64,000 bases of DNA from Azorinus chamasolen (Eukaryota > Mollusca > Bivalvia > Cardiida > Solecurtidae). Location of the stretch: NCBI GenBank assembly GCA_963576725.1, contig OY755243.1, positions 43,881,243-43,945,242 of the forward strand, given 5' to 3'. Position numbers and translations under genes: made by a program. Positions 53,289 through 62,762 of the stretch are shown one piece after another; the stretch's first letter is position 1; the number at the start of each line of letters is the position of its first letter. The notes below the pieces were generated by a model, which was not told the DNA's origin, searched no databases, and was given only the letters and a program-made list of their open reading frames with translations.

Positions 53289-54049
53289 AGTACTGCAGGA
53301 TGATGGCTTTACAAATGACAGAAATTAAATGCTAGGCACACACAAACACACAATGCAGGCAATATATCGCAGCCTTTAGCATACTCAAGAGGCCTTGACA
53401 TCACAATTTTGAAATAGATAATATATCTCCCTTCTCGACAAACGCAAAATCAAGTGTAAAGCAGTCATTATCCAGGTGTGTGACTCGGAAGTTATTGTCG
53501 TCCCATCTGTATCCAAACTGTTTGCACATGTTATTAAGTATTTGTCTGTGACACAATAAGGATGTTATAAGTGACATTATTTTTTTCTGCCTCACAATTG
53601 TTCCCCTATAGGCCCACTCATGGGTACATAATGCAGTCCTAGTAATGTTGTATGAAATGCCAATCGATTCAGTTTCACTGGCAACATAATTGCAGCCAGA
53701 CATATTTATACTAAATCAGACATATAAATTAGCATTAGCAAAACATTCATGTAGAGCTTAAAACAGCTGTCATATAATGTGTATGTTATTACATGATACA
53801 ACCCATAAACACATCACACACAGTGGACATTTGTCCCGTGTCTTGTACTGTCTGTGTCTGTTGGTCAATTTCTTTTAGTGTCATCTGCTTTAGTAGGGTG
53901 ACACTTAGGGATCACTTTTGTGTTGCTTTAAAGTTGGCTTTTACTTTTCTATTTCATGATAACTTCAAACTTTGAACTCACTTAGTTAGCAACAAATACA
54001 AGTGCACAAGATAAGGGCCATAACTTTTGTATTACTATATTTATAACAC
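53289..54049. other. No gene; C-like remnant
   Basis: About 53470-53530 has a C-like right arm (TCGTCCCATCTGTATCCAAAC). The ~100-codon minus frame at 53401-53703 lacks splice or homology support. Confidence 0.45.
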
Positions 54050-55300
54050 CCCATCACAATGTTTGCAAATGCTAGTGCCATCCCAATGTTTGTAAATACC
54101 AGTACCCAATACCATCCCAGTGTTTGTAAATACTAGTACCATCCCAATGTTTGAAGTACCATCCCAATGTTTGTAAATTTCAGTACCATCCCAACGTTTG
54201 TAAATACCAGTACCAACCCAATATTTGTAAATATCAGTACCATCCCAATATTTGTAAATATCAGTACCATCCCAATATTTGTAATATCAGTACCATCCCA
54301 ATGTTTGTAAATACTAGTACCGTCCCAATGTTTGTAAATACCAGTACCATCCCAATGTTTGAAGTACCATCCCAACGTTTGTAAATGCGAGTACCATCCC
54401 AACGTTTGTAAATACCAGTACCATCCCAATGTTTGTAAATACTAGTACCATCCCAACGTTTGTAAATACCAGTACCATCCCAACATTTGAAGTACCATCC
54501 CAACGTTTGTAAATGCGAGTACCATCCCAACGTTTGTAAATGCCAGTACCATCCCAATGTTTGCTTCAGTAATGCCAGTACCACTACCAAGTGTTTGTAA
54601 ATGTCAGTACCATCCCAATTTTTGTAAATACCTGTAAATACCAGTAACATCCCAATGTTTGTAAATACTAGTACCATCCCAATGTTTGTATAACTTTGTA
54701 AATACCAGTACCATCCCAATGTTTGTAAATACCAGTACTATCCCAATGTGTGTAAATACCAGTACCAACCCCATGTTTGTAAATACCAGTACTATCACAA
54801 TGTTTGTAAATACCAGTACCAACTCAATGTTTGTAAATACCAGTACCATCCCAATGTTTGTAAATACCAGTACCATCCCAGTGTTTCAAGTACCATCCCA
54901 ACGTTTGTAAATGACAGTACCATCCCAATGTTTGTAAATACCAGTACCATCCCAATGTTTGTAAATACTAGTACCATCCCAACGTTTGTAAATACCAGTA
55001 CCATCCCAATGTTTGTAAATACTAGTACCATCCCAGCATTTGTAAATACCAGTACAATCCCAATGTTTGTTTATACTTAGTACCATCTGCCAGTGCCTTC
55101 CATATTATGGCAAATAGTACTGCAGTCCATATATGAATGTACATGCTGGTAATGCCTTTCCAATGTTTGTAAATGTCAATGGCTTCCTAATGAATGCAGT
55201 TGCCAGTGACTCCACAATGTTTAATACATGTACTATTGTCTTCCGAATAAATATAAATGCCAGTGCTTTCCCAATGTTTGCAAATGCCATTGACTTTCAG
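54050..55300. repeat. 27-bp minisatellite with higher-order variation
   Basis: About 38 units of CCATCCCAATGTTTGTAAAT followed by ACCAGTA to 55085, decaying to about 55300. Short units lacking TAAATACC (CCCAATGTTTGAAGTACC) recur near 54153, 54357, 54484 and 54884, with a GTAAATGCGAG variant downstream. A longer block has thus been copied. Because 27 is divisible by 3, frames stay open on both strands (HPNVCKYQY-type); this is not evidence of coding. Confidence 0.93.
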
Positions 55301-55467
55301 ATGATTGTGCTAATGCATTGAACATTTCAGAAAATATTACTTTAGATGATTGTGCTAATGAATTGACCATTTCACAAAATATAACACTAAAGACACTATA
55401 GTAAATGCATACTAAGCAGAGTACAGGAGTGCATTCCACAGTTTATTTCAGGGTACATTTAGCTATA

Positions 55468-55658
55468 CAGTAGAACAGCTCTAAATCGGAATTATATTAG
55501 AGAAGAATTTATATGATTTTAGGCAGGTGGCTGCTTTGAATGCAGGGTGAGTCATGCAGAAAGCTCCAAGAGGGTTAAGCATTAAGCTGCCACCTGTCTT
55601 CAAGACCGATATTTATTTTGGTACTAAATTGATCACCCGGTTTAGAGGGGTTTTACTG
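55468..55658. mobile_element. F MITE
   Basis: CAGTAGAACAGCTCTAAATC at left, TTTAGAGGGGTTTTACTG at right, TA on both sides (55466-55467, 55659-55660). Internal palindrome GGCAGGTGGCTGCTTTGAAT...GTTAAGCATTAAGCTGCCAC. Confidence 0.78.
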
Positions 55659-55762
55659 TAAATATGCCAATTTACTCCCAACAAACTGTTCTGTGCTTGC
55701 ATACCCAATGACCTTCTCCTGATTGTACAGTTGACTAAGTCGATCCTGCACAGTTTTATTAA

Positions 55763-56003
55763 CTTAAATCCTAAAAATTACTGATGAATATTTATGTTTG
55801 AAATAATGGCCACATGAATATTTATTTGCTGAATTTTTATAATGGCATAAGAACAGAGACTTCTTTAATATTGCAGAACCTGTAGAATCTGATCGATAGA
55901 CACAGTGCACAGTGGTCAGAGGGCTCTTACAGGAACCTTCTGATCTGGGTCTACTGTGTTTGCAAAGGGGTGAAAAAGCTTTTGTATGAGGTGAAGGCTG
56001 AAG
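55763..56003 (+). mobile_element. A1 MITE, decayed
   Basis: ATCCTAAAAATTACTGATGA at left, a hairpin with tip GGCTCTTACAGGAACC and shortened left arm, ending TATGAGGTGAAGG. Confidence 0.6.
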
Positions 56004-56121
56004 GGCTAAATACAAACTGATGAAGTAGTCAATAGATCCTGATGAAATTTCTTCTTCAGGAGTCATATGGTCTGGGTCTTGGTCTGGGTCTAAATTGTTT
56101 GCCAACTTTTGTCTTTGCGAT

Positions 56122-56355
56122 TATAACCCTTTCCTAATCATATACCAGTAAATTATTTTCTTTGCAAACAGTGTGTAGATCCAAATCAGATAGCTTCTGT
56201 ATCGCAGTCTGATCAGGGCCTGCTCTGTTTGCTTGTAAAATACTAGTACATATACCAATAAATACTGTATACATATGCCATTATAAAAATCCAGCTAATA
56301 AAAATTCATAATGTCATTATTTCTGACATGATAATATTTAACAGGGAAAGAGTTC
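56122..56355 (-). mobile_element. A1 MITE, decayed
   Basis: TATAACCCTTTCCTAATCAT at left, hairpin GCAAACAGTGTGTAGATCC with tip AGCTTCTGTATCGCAG, ending ACAGGGAAAGAGTTCA. Confidence 0.65.
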
Positions 56356-56680
56356 AGATAATGAGGGTATTGTACAGCATATTGTGATGCTTTTGTATTG
56401 TTTGTTTAAACTAAATAGACATCACCAACAGAACAGGTTTTTTTCCCAGAAGGGACATAGTAAGTTTGATACGGTGTATAAAACATTTGGGCCCTACATA
56501 CAAGTGGCATGCACTTTCTGTCAGAAAACTAATGATTGATCAGTGGGTGTAACTTTAATTTTTTTCCAGCTTTTCACGACTTGACCCACATTTGCAAACA
56601 GATTGGATTTGAACCCATGCAAATCAGCGTCAGGATCAAAGCTGTTAGACACTTGTCAATAGTTTCTAAAATCGGAAATA

Positions 56681-56885
56681 CAGTAAAACCCCTCTAATGC
56701 GACCACCTAAAACAGGTATAATTCTGGGTTGTAGAGGCATGTGGTAGCTTAATGCAGGACAAAAGTAATGCAAAATTTTGCTCCTAGAGGAGCTTTCTGC
56801 ATTACTATTGTCCTGCATTAAGCAACCACCTGCTAAAGACAGTTATGTTTATTCATTAAGTGGTCACATTACAGGGGTTCTACTG
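56681..56885. mobile_element. F MITE, complete palindrome
   Basis: CAGTAAAACCCCTCTAATGC to CACATTACAGGGGTTCTACTG with TA at 56679-56680 and 56886-56887. Nearly the whole element folds on itself. The tip is TTTGCTCCTAGAGGAGCTTT, the same tip word as TTAA families A, B, D and E. Confidence 0.88.
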
Positions 56886-57039
56886 TAATTAAAATTGCAT
56901 CATATCCAAATTTGAATAGACATACATGTAGTTTTTCTCAGTGGGATAAAGTTTAACATTCTCACTCAGAGCAATTAATTGTTGGCGATCTGCTTCAATT
57001 CTAAAAGTACACTTTTCTTCCATTTCATTTCAAAACACC

Positions 57040-57175
57040 ACAGTGTCAGGGTGTCAAATAATTTGGATACTGATGAGAGTCAAGTTACTCAGTGTCTCAT
57101 CTGGATCCGAACTGCTTGCAAAGGTTATCATAATGATAAATTGGCCAGTACATACGTACAGTGCTGAAGGTTTAA
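57040..57175. mobile_element. C MITE, partial
   Basis: AATTTGGATACTGATGAGAG...CTCATCTGGATCCGAACTGC with tip CAAGTTACTCAGTG. Ends GTGCTGAAGGTTTAA, whose TTAA starts the next A2. Confidence 0.6.
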
Positions 57176-57421
57176 CCCTTTCCCTCATATAAACGTGTTT
57201 TCACGCATTTGCAAACAGAGTAGACCCAGATCAGACGGCTCCTAGAGGAGCCGTCTGATCAGGGTCTGCTCTGTTTGCTTATGGAATTTAATAGACCTGT
57301 TTCTTTACTTTCTAAAATGGCTACAATATTCCACCTTCCATATTTCATTGTAACTATTTTGTCCATGAATATTCAGTAGGTATTAAAATTTGGAATACAC
57401 ATAGAACAGGGAAAGGGTTAA
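57172..57421 (-). mobile_element. A2 MITE, reference-quality
   Basis: TTAACCCTTTCCCTCATATA to GAACAGGGAAAGGGTTAA. Hairpin GCAAACAGAGTAGACCCAGA, tip GGCTCCTAGAGGAGCC, CAGGGTCTGCTCTGTTTGC. Only the two characteristic arm mismatches are present. Confidence 0.9.
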
Positions 57422-57832
57422 ACAACTGTTTACTTTTACCTGTTTATCAAGTCTTGCCATCTTTAGCACTCTAAGCAGCTTTCATCTGGGAAGAAAATCA
57501 CATAAATTATTAATTTTTGGCCATATTAATTTTCTTGTCATCAAATTAATATCTCATCTGAATTCCAAGCTTTTTGCATTAGTTAATTTTGAGTCTTCCA
57601 TAAAGTGCTTAAGGTTTTTAGTGACAATGTAATGAATGGGCATCTGCCTTTGCTAGATAAATATTCAAAGAGGAATTTATAGACTCCATTCTGTGTGAAA
57701 GGCTAAAATGTTCTAGATTTTGAATGCCAAACAGTGCAGACCCTAATCAGAGGATGTTTCTATAGAAGGCTTACCTATCTCAGTCTACACTGTTTGCAAA
57801 TGCCTGTACCCCTGTTTCCCACATTCAAAGTC
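57422..57832. other. No gene; B-like remnant
   Basis: 57722-57830 has AAACAGTGCAGACCCTAATCAG and TCTCAGTCTACACTGTTTGC, a B-type hairpin with a decayed tip. Nothing else. Confidence 0.5.
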
Positions 57833-58071
57833 TTTACCCTTTACTCCATAAATACACCTTTCTATGCCTTTGCAAACAGAGCAGACCCAGATCAGGAGCC
57901 TTCTGATTAGGGTCTTCTCTGTTTGCCTTTGATATGATATTGATAAGATTCTACAGTTTCTGCCATATGGCTGAAAATGTCCATTTGCTGGAATAACCAT
58001 TAACCTAATTAAAATTCTTGATGTCATTATTCCTTACATTTATAATGAACATCAAACAGGGAAAGGGTTAA
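57833..58071 (-). mobile_element. A1 MITE, hairpin shortened
   Basis: TTTACCCTTTACTCCATAAA to CAGGGAAAGGGTTAA. Left arm GCAAACAGAGCAGACCCAGA joins directly to TCAGGAGCCTTCTG: the tip was lost. Confidence 0.75.
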
Positions 58072-58335
58072 GAGACTTTATATGACTAAACCAATGTCAA
58101 TATGTCCGAACTAGAGCTGTAAATAAGAAGCGCAGTGATTTATCCAAATGTTTTTATTTTTACTCAGCCAAACCCAGTGTCTTTTTAAGGGCCAATGCAC
58201 TTGTTTCTCTAAGTGTTGCATCTTTTTCTTGCAAAAGGGCATATGAGTTGATATATTGTTTTGAACCTTAGCTGTGATGTTTTCAAAGTGGAAATAGTGA
58301 ATGCCCATTATTGAAGACTGAATACTATGAAATGC

Positions 58336-58554
58336 TTAACCCATTCTTGCATAGCCTATTTCTAGATCCAACCTCTTTGATTAAATCTAGCAAAAAGGAG
58401 CATTTACTAGAGAAAAGGAAAATTTCAGAATTGTGTAATTTTGAAACCATTGTGATAAATAGAGCATTTGTTAATGTGAAGCAAATGCTCTTTTTATCAC
58501 AATGGTTTCACAAAGTGACTTTTACAGAGGCGTCAATAAGCGGGAATGGGTTAA
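58336..58554 (+). mobile_element. D MITE
   Basis: TTAACCCATTCTTGCATAGC to AAGCGGGAATGGGTTAA. Hairpin tip replaced by TTTGTTAATGTGAAGCAAA. Confidence 0.85.
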
Positions 58555-58680
58555 CTAGATGATTTTGAATAACAAATAAAGGAGACCCTGATCAGAAGGC
58601 TCCTCAAGGAGCCATTTGAAGTGGGTCTTCACAGTTTGCAATGGCAGTAAATGCATGTCCCGCCATTCAAAGGGTTAATG
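58555..58680. mobile_element. B-like MITE fragment
   Basis: AGACCCTGATCAGAAGGCTC, tip GGCTCCTCAAGGAGCC, GTGGGTCTTCACAGTTTGC, ending CATTCAAAGGGTTAA. Confidence 0.6.
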
Positions 58681-58977
58681 AATCGGAATTATGACAACTA
58701 CTGTGTACATAATTATGTTAGATAATTTTGTAATCACTGCAATGCTCAATGGCATAATTGGTATGTATTTTATAGTATTTTTGGAATACATGTATATTTG
58801 ATTCAGCAAAGATTGAATTATGATCGACTGAAGAAAACAAGATTACATTCATTTGCAAATTGTATAGATCCAGATCAGAGAGCCTGAGACTACAAGAGCC
58901 ATGGCTTACATGGATGAAAAAGTAATGTACTTTCAAGTGACAGAGCAGTGAGCATGCAAATGATTAAGCTATTGTGG
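58681..58977. other. No gene; decayed hairpin
   Basis: 58858-58905 carries TGTATAGATCCAGATCAGAG and ACAAGAGCC. No exon is supported. Confidence 0.4.
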
Positions 58978-59187
58978 TATAGTAAAACCTCTGTATTTAT
59001 AACGGCCACTAAATTAGTTGGTATTTAAGGCAGGTGACTGCTTAAAGCAAGGTGAATTGTCAAACAGAATGCTCCCATATATTGGAGCGTTCTGTTTTAC
59101 GTTCACCTTGCTTTAAGCAGCCACCTGCCTTTAACACAAAATACTTGTTGTAATTTAGTGGCCGTTATAGAGGGGTTTTACTGTGTA
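58978..59187. mobile_element. F MITE, complete palindrome
   Basis: TAGTAAAACCTCTGTATTTA at left, CGTTATAGAGGGGTTTTACTG at right. Arms AGGCAGGTGACTGCTTAAAG...CTTTAAGCAGCCACCTGCCT with tip GCTCCCATATATTGGAGC. Confidence 0.8.
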
Positions 59188-59450
59188 TCGGTATTGGGGA
59201 TATTTGCCAGAATACATTGTTAGAGATATTTGATTACAAATTAATCGGTTCCACATCTTTTCATCATAAATTTGAATTAATCCTTTGATGCCAGAAATGA
59301 GATCAGGATGGAGTTAAAATTTATTCAGAAAGACTTAACCTTTGTGTTATTTGGTTTTGTGCCCTGGGGTGTATGCCATGTTAGGTATTTTTGTCAGAAA
59401 AAACAATAAGCATTGAAAAGACTTAGAATTGACAAGTTGGCTTACTTGTA
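59188..59450. other. No gene recognised
   Basis: No repeat or exon assigned. Confidence 0.4.
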
Positions 59451-59629
59451 TTAACGCTTTCCCTCATATAAACGTGTTTTCACGCATCTGCAAACAGAGT
59501 AGACCCAGATCAGATGGCTCCTATATGGCTAAATATTCCTGTGTCCATGTGCTATAATAACAAATAAATCTAATTAATATTCATGACTTCATTATTTCTC
59601 ACATGAATATTCATGGAGGAAAGGATTAA
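59451..59629 (-). mobile_element. Chimeric A2/A1 MITE with half hairpin
   Basis: The left half is A2 (TTAACGCTTTCCCTCATATA, then one hairpin arm). At the tip GGCTCCTATATGGC it switches to A1 body sequence (TAAATATTCCTGTGTCCATG ... ACATGAATATTCATGGAGGA). The second arm is absent. Ends AAAGGATTAA. Confidence 0.8.
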
Positions 59630-59674
59630 ATTAAAACATTTTCAAGGCTAGCTCCTTAATTAATATTTCTCCAC

Positions 59675-59772
59675 TTAAAACCCAATGTTGTGATCATTCT
59701 TTAGAATTGCCTCCTCGATATGATTCTAAAGATTGGTCACAACATAGGGTTTGATGGAGAAATGATTATATA
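59675..59772. repeat. G-family palindrome
   Basis: CTCCACTTAAAACCCAATGTTG...TTTAGAATTGCCTCC and GATATGATTCTAAAGATTGG...ACATAGGGTTTGATGGAG. Confidence 0.75.
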
Positions 59773-59837
59773 TTGCTTTAAGGTATTCATACATAGTTTA
59801 TTTTCAAGCAGGGACATTTCATTGTGAATTGTCACTG

Positions 59838-60047
59838 CCCAGCCATAGAATGTCCATGGATTTTAGCAATGGACAGTCGTCCATGGAGTATTGAAACACT
59901 TCTCAATGGCCAAACTTGTTTGGCCATGGACAACAATTAATGCCTGTCCTGAGGGTTAATTTAATTGTCCATGGATGATGTCCATGATTTCCATGGACTG
60001 TGGTGAATGTCCCTGGTTTCCGAGGATGATGTCCATGGTCGTCTGGG
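59838..60047. mobile_element. Small relative of the CCCAG/CTGGG transposon
   Basis: CCCAGCCATAGAATGTCCATGG at left, GTCCATGGTCGTCTGGG at right. The interior is built of GTCCATGGAC-type palindromes. Ends resemble the 8553-16882 element (ACCCAGACGA). Confidence 0.65.
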
Positions 60048-60226
60048 TAATTTCAGGGCCATGTACAGTAGTGCATTGAATAAACCCTGACTCTTAACAC
60101 CTTTTGAAACAGATAAGACTGTTGTAGTGCTTGTATCAGGGTTAGATATGTTGGCATATGAAATAATAAAGATATGTTTCAACATTTTTCTTCATGACCA
60201 ATCATCATGATTGTGTACATATCAAT

Positions 60227-60250
60227 CCCCCCCCCCCCCCCCCCCCCCCC
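60227..60250. repeat. C24 homopolymer
   Basis: Twenty-four consecutive C between ATCAAT and TGATCAGC. Confidence 0.97.
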
Positions 60251-60284
60251 TGATCAGCATGTCAAATAGTTAGGGATTTCTCTT

Positions 60285-60383
60285 AACATGACAAACACTG
60301 CAGACCCAGATGAATGGGCCCCTCGTCTGGGTCTACACTGTTTGCAAAGGACATTAGTGACTGTCAGGCACTGTAAGGGTTAA
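60285..60383 (-). mobile_element. B MITE, left part missing
   Basis: ACAAACACTGCAGACCCAGA, tip shortened to TGGGCCCCTCG, TCTGGGTCTACACTGTTTGC, ending CACTGTAAGGGTTAA. Confidence 0.7.
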
Positions 60384-60716
60384 GAATTGACAATTTATAT
60401 TAGTTGACTTGCATAAATCCTCATGTCTGTGACAGATCTAAATAGATTATTCTATAAATGGTACAAAATAGATATCTTGATTCTTTGCAAGCCTGCTTTA
60501 AATTCAGTATTATGCAAACAGTTTTTGATCCACAATCTAGAGAGTAATACTGAGTCTATGTCACATAGCATTCTATGTCATATCAGGATCCAGAATGCTT
60601 CAGAAACTCTTGTGTATTGTTTCAGAGAAATGAAGACAGTAAACACCAAAGTAAATACCAAAGACTTGTAACAGACTGCATTTTTTTCAGACTAGCGATT
60701 ACTTTCTGTGCAAAGA
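60384..60716. mobile_element. C MITE remnant in unassigned sequence
   Basis: ATGCAAACAGTTTTTGATCCAC...ATATCAGGATCCAGAATGC (60512-60598) is a poor C hairpin. An ~82-codon frame over it has no other support. Confidence 0.4.
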
Positions 60717-60983
60717 GTAAACCCTTTCCTTCATATAAACACTTTTTCACACATTTACAGAGTAGACCCAGATCAGACGGCTCCTAGAGGAGCCGTCTGA
60801 TCAGGGTCTGCTCTGTTTGCTAATGGAATTTGAATGATCAGTTTATAAACAATGTAAATTTCTAAAATTGCTACTAATTTATAATAAGTGTACGACCTTC
60901 TATATTTCATTATAACTATTTTGTCTATGAATATTCAGTAGGTATTGAAACTTTGAATAAACATAGAACAGGGAAAGAGTTAA
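60717..60983 (-). mobile_element. A2 MITE
   Basis: GTAAACCCTTTCCTTCATAT at left (TTAA mutated), AGAACAGGGAAAGAGTTAA at right. The left arm has lost GCAAAC, tip GGCTCCTAGAGGAGCC. Confidence 0.8.
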
Positions 60984-61098
60984 GACGAGGATTGTCTGAA
61001 ACTTTGACCATGATACAGACTTTTTATGGCAGCATTTGGTGAATTTATTGCACACAAGACAGAGAATCAATGCTTAATTAACCGTCTGTGCTGCAATA

Positions 61099-61286
61099 TT
61101 AACCCTAAATTACCCAATATAAACGTCTTTTCACGCATCTGCAAAATGGAATTTGAAAGATCTGTTTCTTTACTTTCTAAAATGGCTAAAAATTTCCACC
61201 TTCCATATTTTATTGTAGACATTTTGTCCATAAATATTCAGTAGGTACTGAAATTTAGAATAAACACAGAACAGGGAAAGGGTTAA
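61099..61286 (-). mobile_element. A2 MITE with the hairpin cleanly missing
   Basis: TTAACCCTAAATTACCCAAT to AACAGGGAAAGGGTTAA. At 61136-61150 CACGCATCTGCAAAATGG joins the two hairpin flanks directly; the ~65-bp hairpin is absent while both flanks match other A2 copies. Confidence 0.85.
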
Positions 61287-61462
61287 CTTAATTTATTCCA
61301 TAAAGACGCCTTCGCAAGTAGAGTAGATCCAGATCAGACAACTGTAGGATCCGTCTGATCAAGGTCTGCTGGTTTTACTTATACAGTGTCTGAAATGGCC
61401 AAACATTTCTGTGTTAATATGCCATTTTAAAAAAAAATCATCTAATACTCATGATGCCATTA

Positions 61463-61826
61463 CAGTGCTCCCTCTCTACAACGACACCCTTTGGGATACG
61501 AATAGTGTATGTGTTGTTCAGAGGGAGTTGTTATAGGGAGGGAAAATCAAACATAATTAGCTTGTTTGCAGATCCCCAGATAAGGTGTATTTCGAAAACT
61601 TAAAACCGTTATGCCTCAATCAAACCCTATGTTGTGACCACTCTTTAGAATCGTCACAAAGTGATGATTCTAAAGAGTGGTCACAACATAGGGTTTGATG
61701 GAGGCATAAAGAAAATACGATGGAAAAGGGTTTTTTTCTGGAGTCTTGTTGTTTCGGAAACAGTGACATGCGTTGTTGTAAGGAGGGAATCGTTATTGAG
61801 AGGGCCGTTGTAGGGAGGGAGCACTG
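61463..61826. mobile_element. pogo/Tigger-like MITE, CAGTGCTCCCTC ends
   Basis: CAGTGCTCCCTCTCTACAAC at left, GTTGTAGGGAGGGAGCACTG at right, TA on both sides (61461-61462, 61827-61828). It contains a G palindrome, and its internal arms repeat GTTGTTCAGAGGGAG-like words. Confidence 0.85.
61610..61710. repeat. G-family palindrome, cleanest copy
   Basis: Arms TTATGCCTCAATCAAACCC...TCTTTAGAATCGTCA and TGATGATTCTAAAGAGTGG...GGGTTTGATGGAGGCATAA, about 48 bp each with one or two mismatches. Nested in the pogo-like MITE. Confidence 0.9.
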
Positions 61827-61849
61827 TATTTTCATGGAGTAAAAGGCAT

Positions 61850-61993
61850 CATGAATATGGGATTGTTTACCTGGACAGAAATTGTATAAATGAATATGTT
61901 ATTTCATAAGCAAACCAAGAAGACCCTGATCAGAATGCTCCTGCAGTTTGCAGAGGTACCTAAAGGTGTCTCATTGGAGTAAAGGGTCCAGCT
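61850..61993 (+). mobile_element. A1 MITE with collapsed hairpin
   Basis: GGCATCATGAATATGGGATT at left, AGACCCTGATCAGAATGCTCC then CTGCAGTTTGCAGAGG: the right arm is deleted from the tip to GTTTGC. Ends TTGGAGTAAAGGGTCCA. Confidence 0.65.
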
Positions 61994-62137
61994 ATAATGT
62001 ACCTCCTTTATTTAAAAGTATGTACAAACTAGTTTTTCCTTCCATTTTCAATATACATGTAGAATTGTGGTTCAGTTCCGTTCAAAAACATGTTTAGTGT
62101 ATCAAGCAAATTTAGATCATTGTGAGATTTCAACCCA

Positions 62138-62250
62138 TTAACCTGTCAAGCCGGGAGATGCATGCACCGTCTCTTGCAAACAGTGTAGACCCAGATCAGA
62201 GGGCTCCTCTAGGAGCCCTCTGATTAAGGTCTGCACTGTTTGTCATTTGA
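62138..62250 (+). mobile_element. B MITE, right part lost
   Basis: TTAACCTGTCAAGCCGGGAG at left. Hairpin GCAAACAGTGTAGACCCAGA with tip GGCTCCTCTAGGAGCC and CTGATTAAGGTCTGCACTG. Stops after GTCATTTGAGGG. Confidence 0.7.
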
Positions 62251-62264
62251 GGGAATAGATCACC

Positions 62265-62475
62265 CCTGTACCTCATGAAATTATTCAGGTAAGAAATAAT
62301 GACATCATGAATCTTGGTATTATGAAAAAAGGATTTTTTTACCATGACAGAAACTGTAGAATCAGATCTCTATTATGTTATAACTAAACTGATGGCTCCT
62401 ACAGGAGTCATCTGATCTTGTTCTCCCCAGCTTACAAAGGCTTGTAAAAGCATCTGTATCAGGAAAAGGGTAAAG
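62265..62475 (+). mobile_element. A1 MITE, decayed
   Basis: TACCTCATGAAATTATTCAGG, ATGACATCATGAATCTTGG, a small hairpin with tip GGCTCCTACAGGAGTC, ending ATCAGGAAAAGGGTAAA. Confidence 0.6.
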
Positions 62476-62513
62476 TACACTGAGTACTTTGTAACTTTTC
62501 AAATTTAACCCTT

Positions 62514-62762
62514 TCCCTGTTCAATATTCATTTAAGAAAAAAATGATATTGTGAGTATTTATTAGCTGAATTTTTATAATGTAAGATTTTTAAGAGAAGT
62601 AGAATCAGATCCATATGATGTGAAGAGCAAACAGAGCAGTCCATGACCAGACGGCTCCTACAGGAGTCAGATTTTCCTGTGTCCATGTATTATTATAACA
62701 ATTAATCTAATTAATATGCATGATATCATTACTTCTTACATGAATATTCGTGGAGTAAAGGG
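62514..62762. mobile_element. Snap-back A1 MITE (two left halves, inverted)
   Basis: TTAACCCTTTCCCTGTTCAA through the A1 body to GCAAACAGAGCAGTCCATGA and tip GGCTCCTACAGGAGTC. The sequence then turns into an inverted A1 left body (TTCCTGTGTCCATGTATTAT ... ACATGAATATTCGTGGAGTA) rather than the normal short right end. Confidence 0.78.

Larger units (their letters stand above)
61283..61850 (-). mobile_element. A1 MITE interrupted by a TA-target element
   Basis: ATTTATTCCATAAAGACGCC, a small hairpin (ACAACTGTAGGATCC), CAGTGTCTGAAATGGCC, then ATACTCATGATGCCAT up to 61460. It resumes TTTTCATGGAGTAAAAGG after 61828. Confidence 0.65.

Noticed and set aside
54261..55080. Several 66-152-codon frames on both strands with GWYWYLQTL or HPNVCKYQY repeats
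   Set aside because: Produced by a 27-bp minisatellite whose period is divisible by three. Open in several phases at once and without splice sites.
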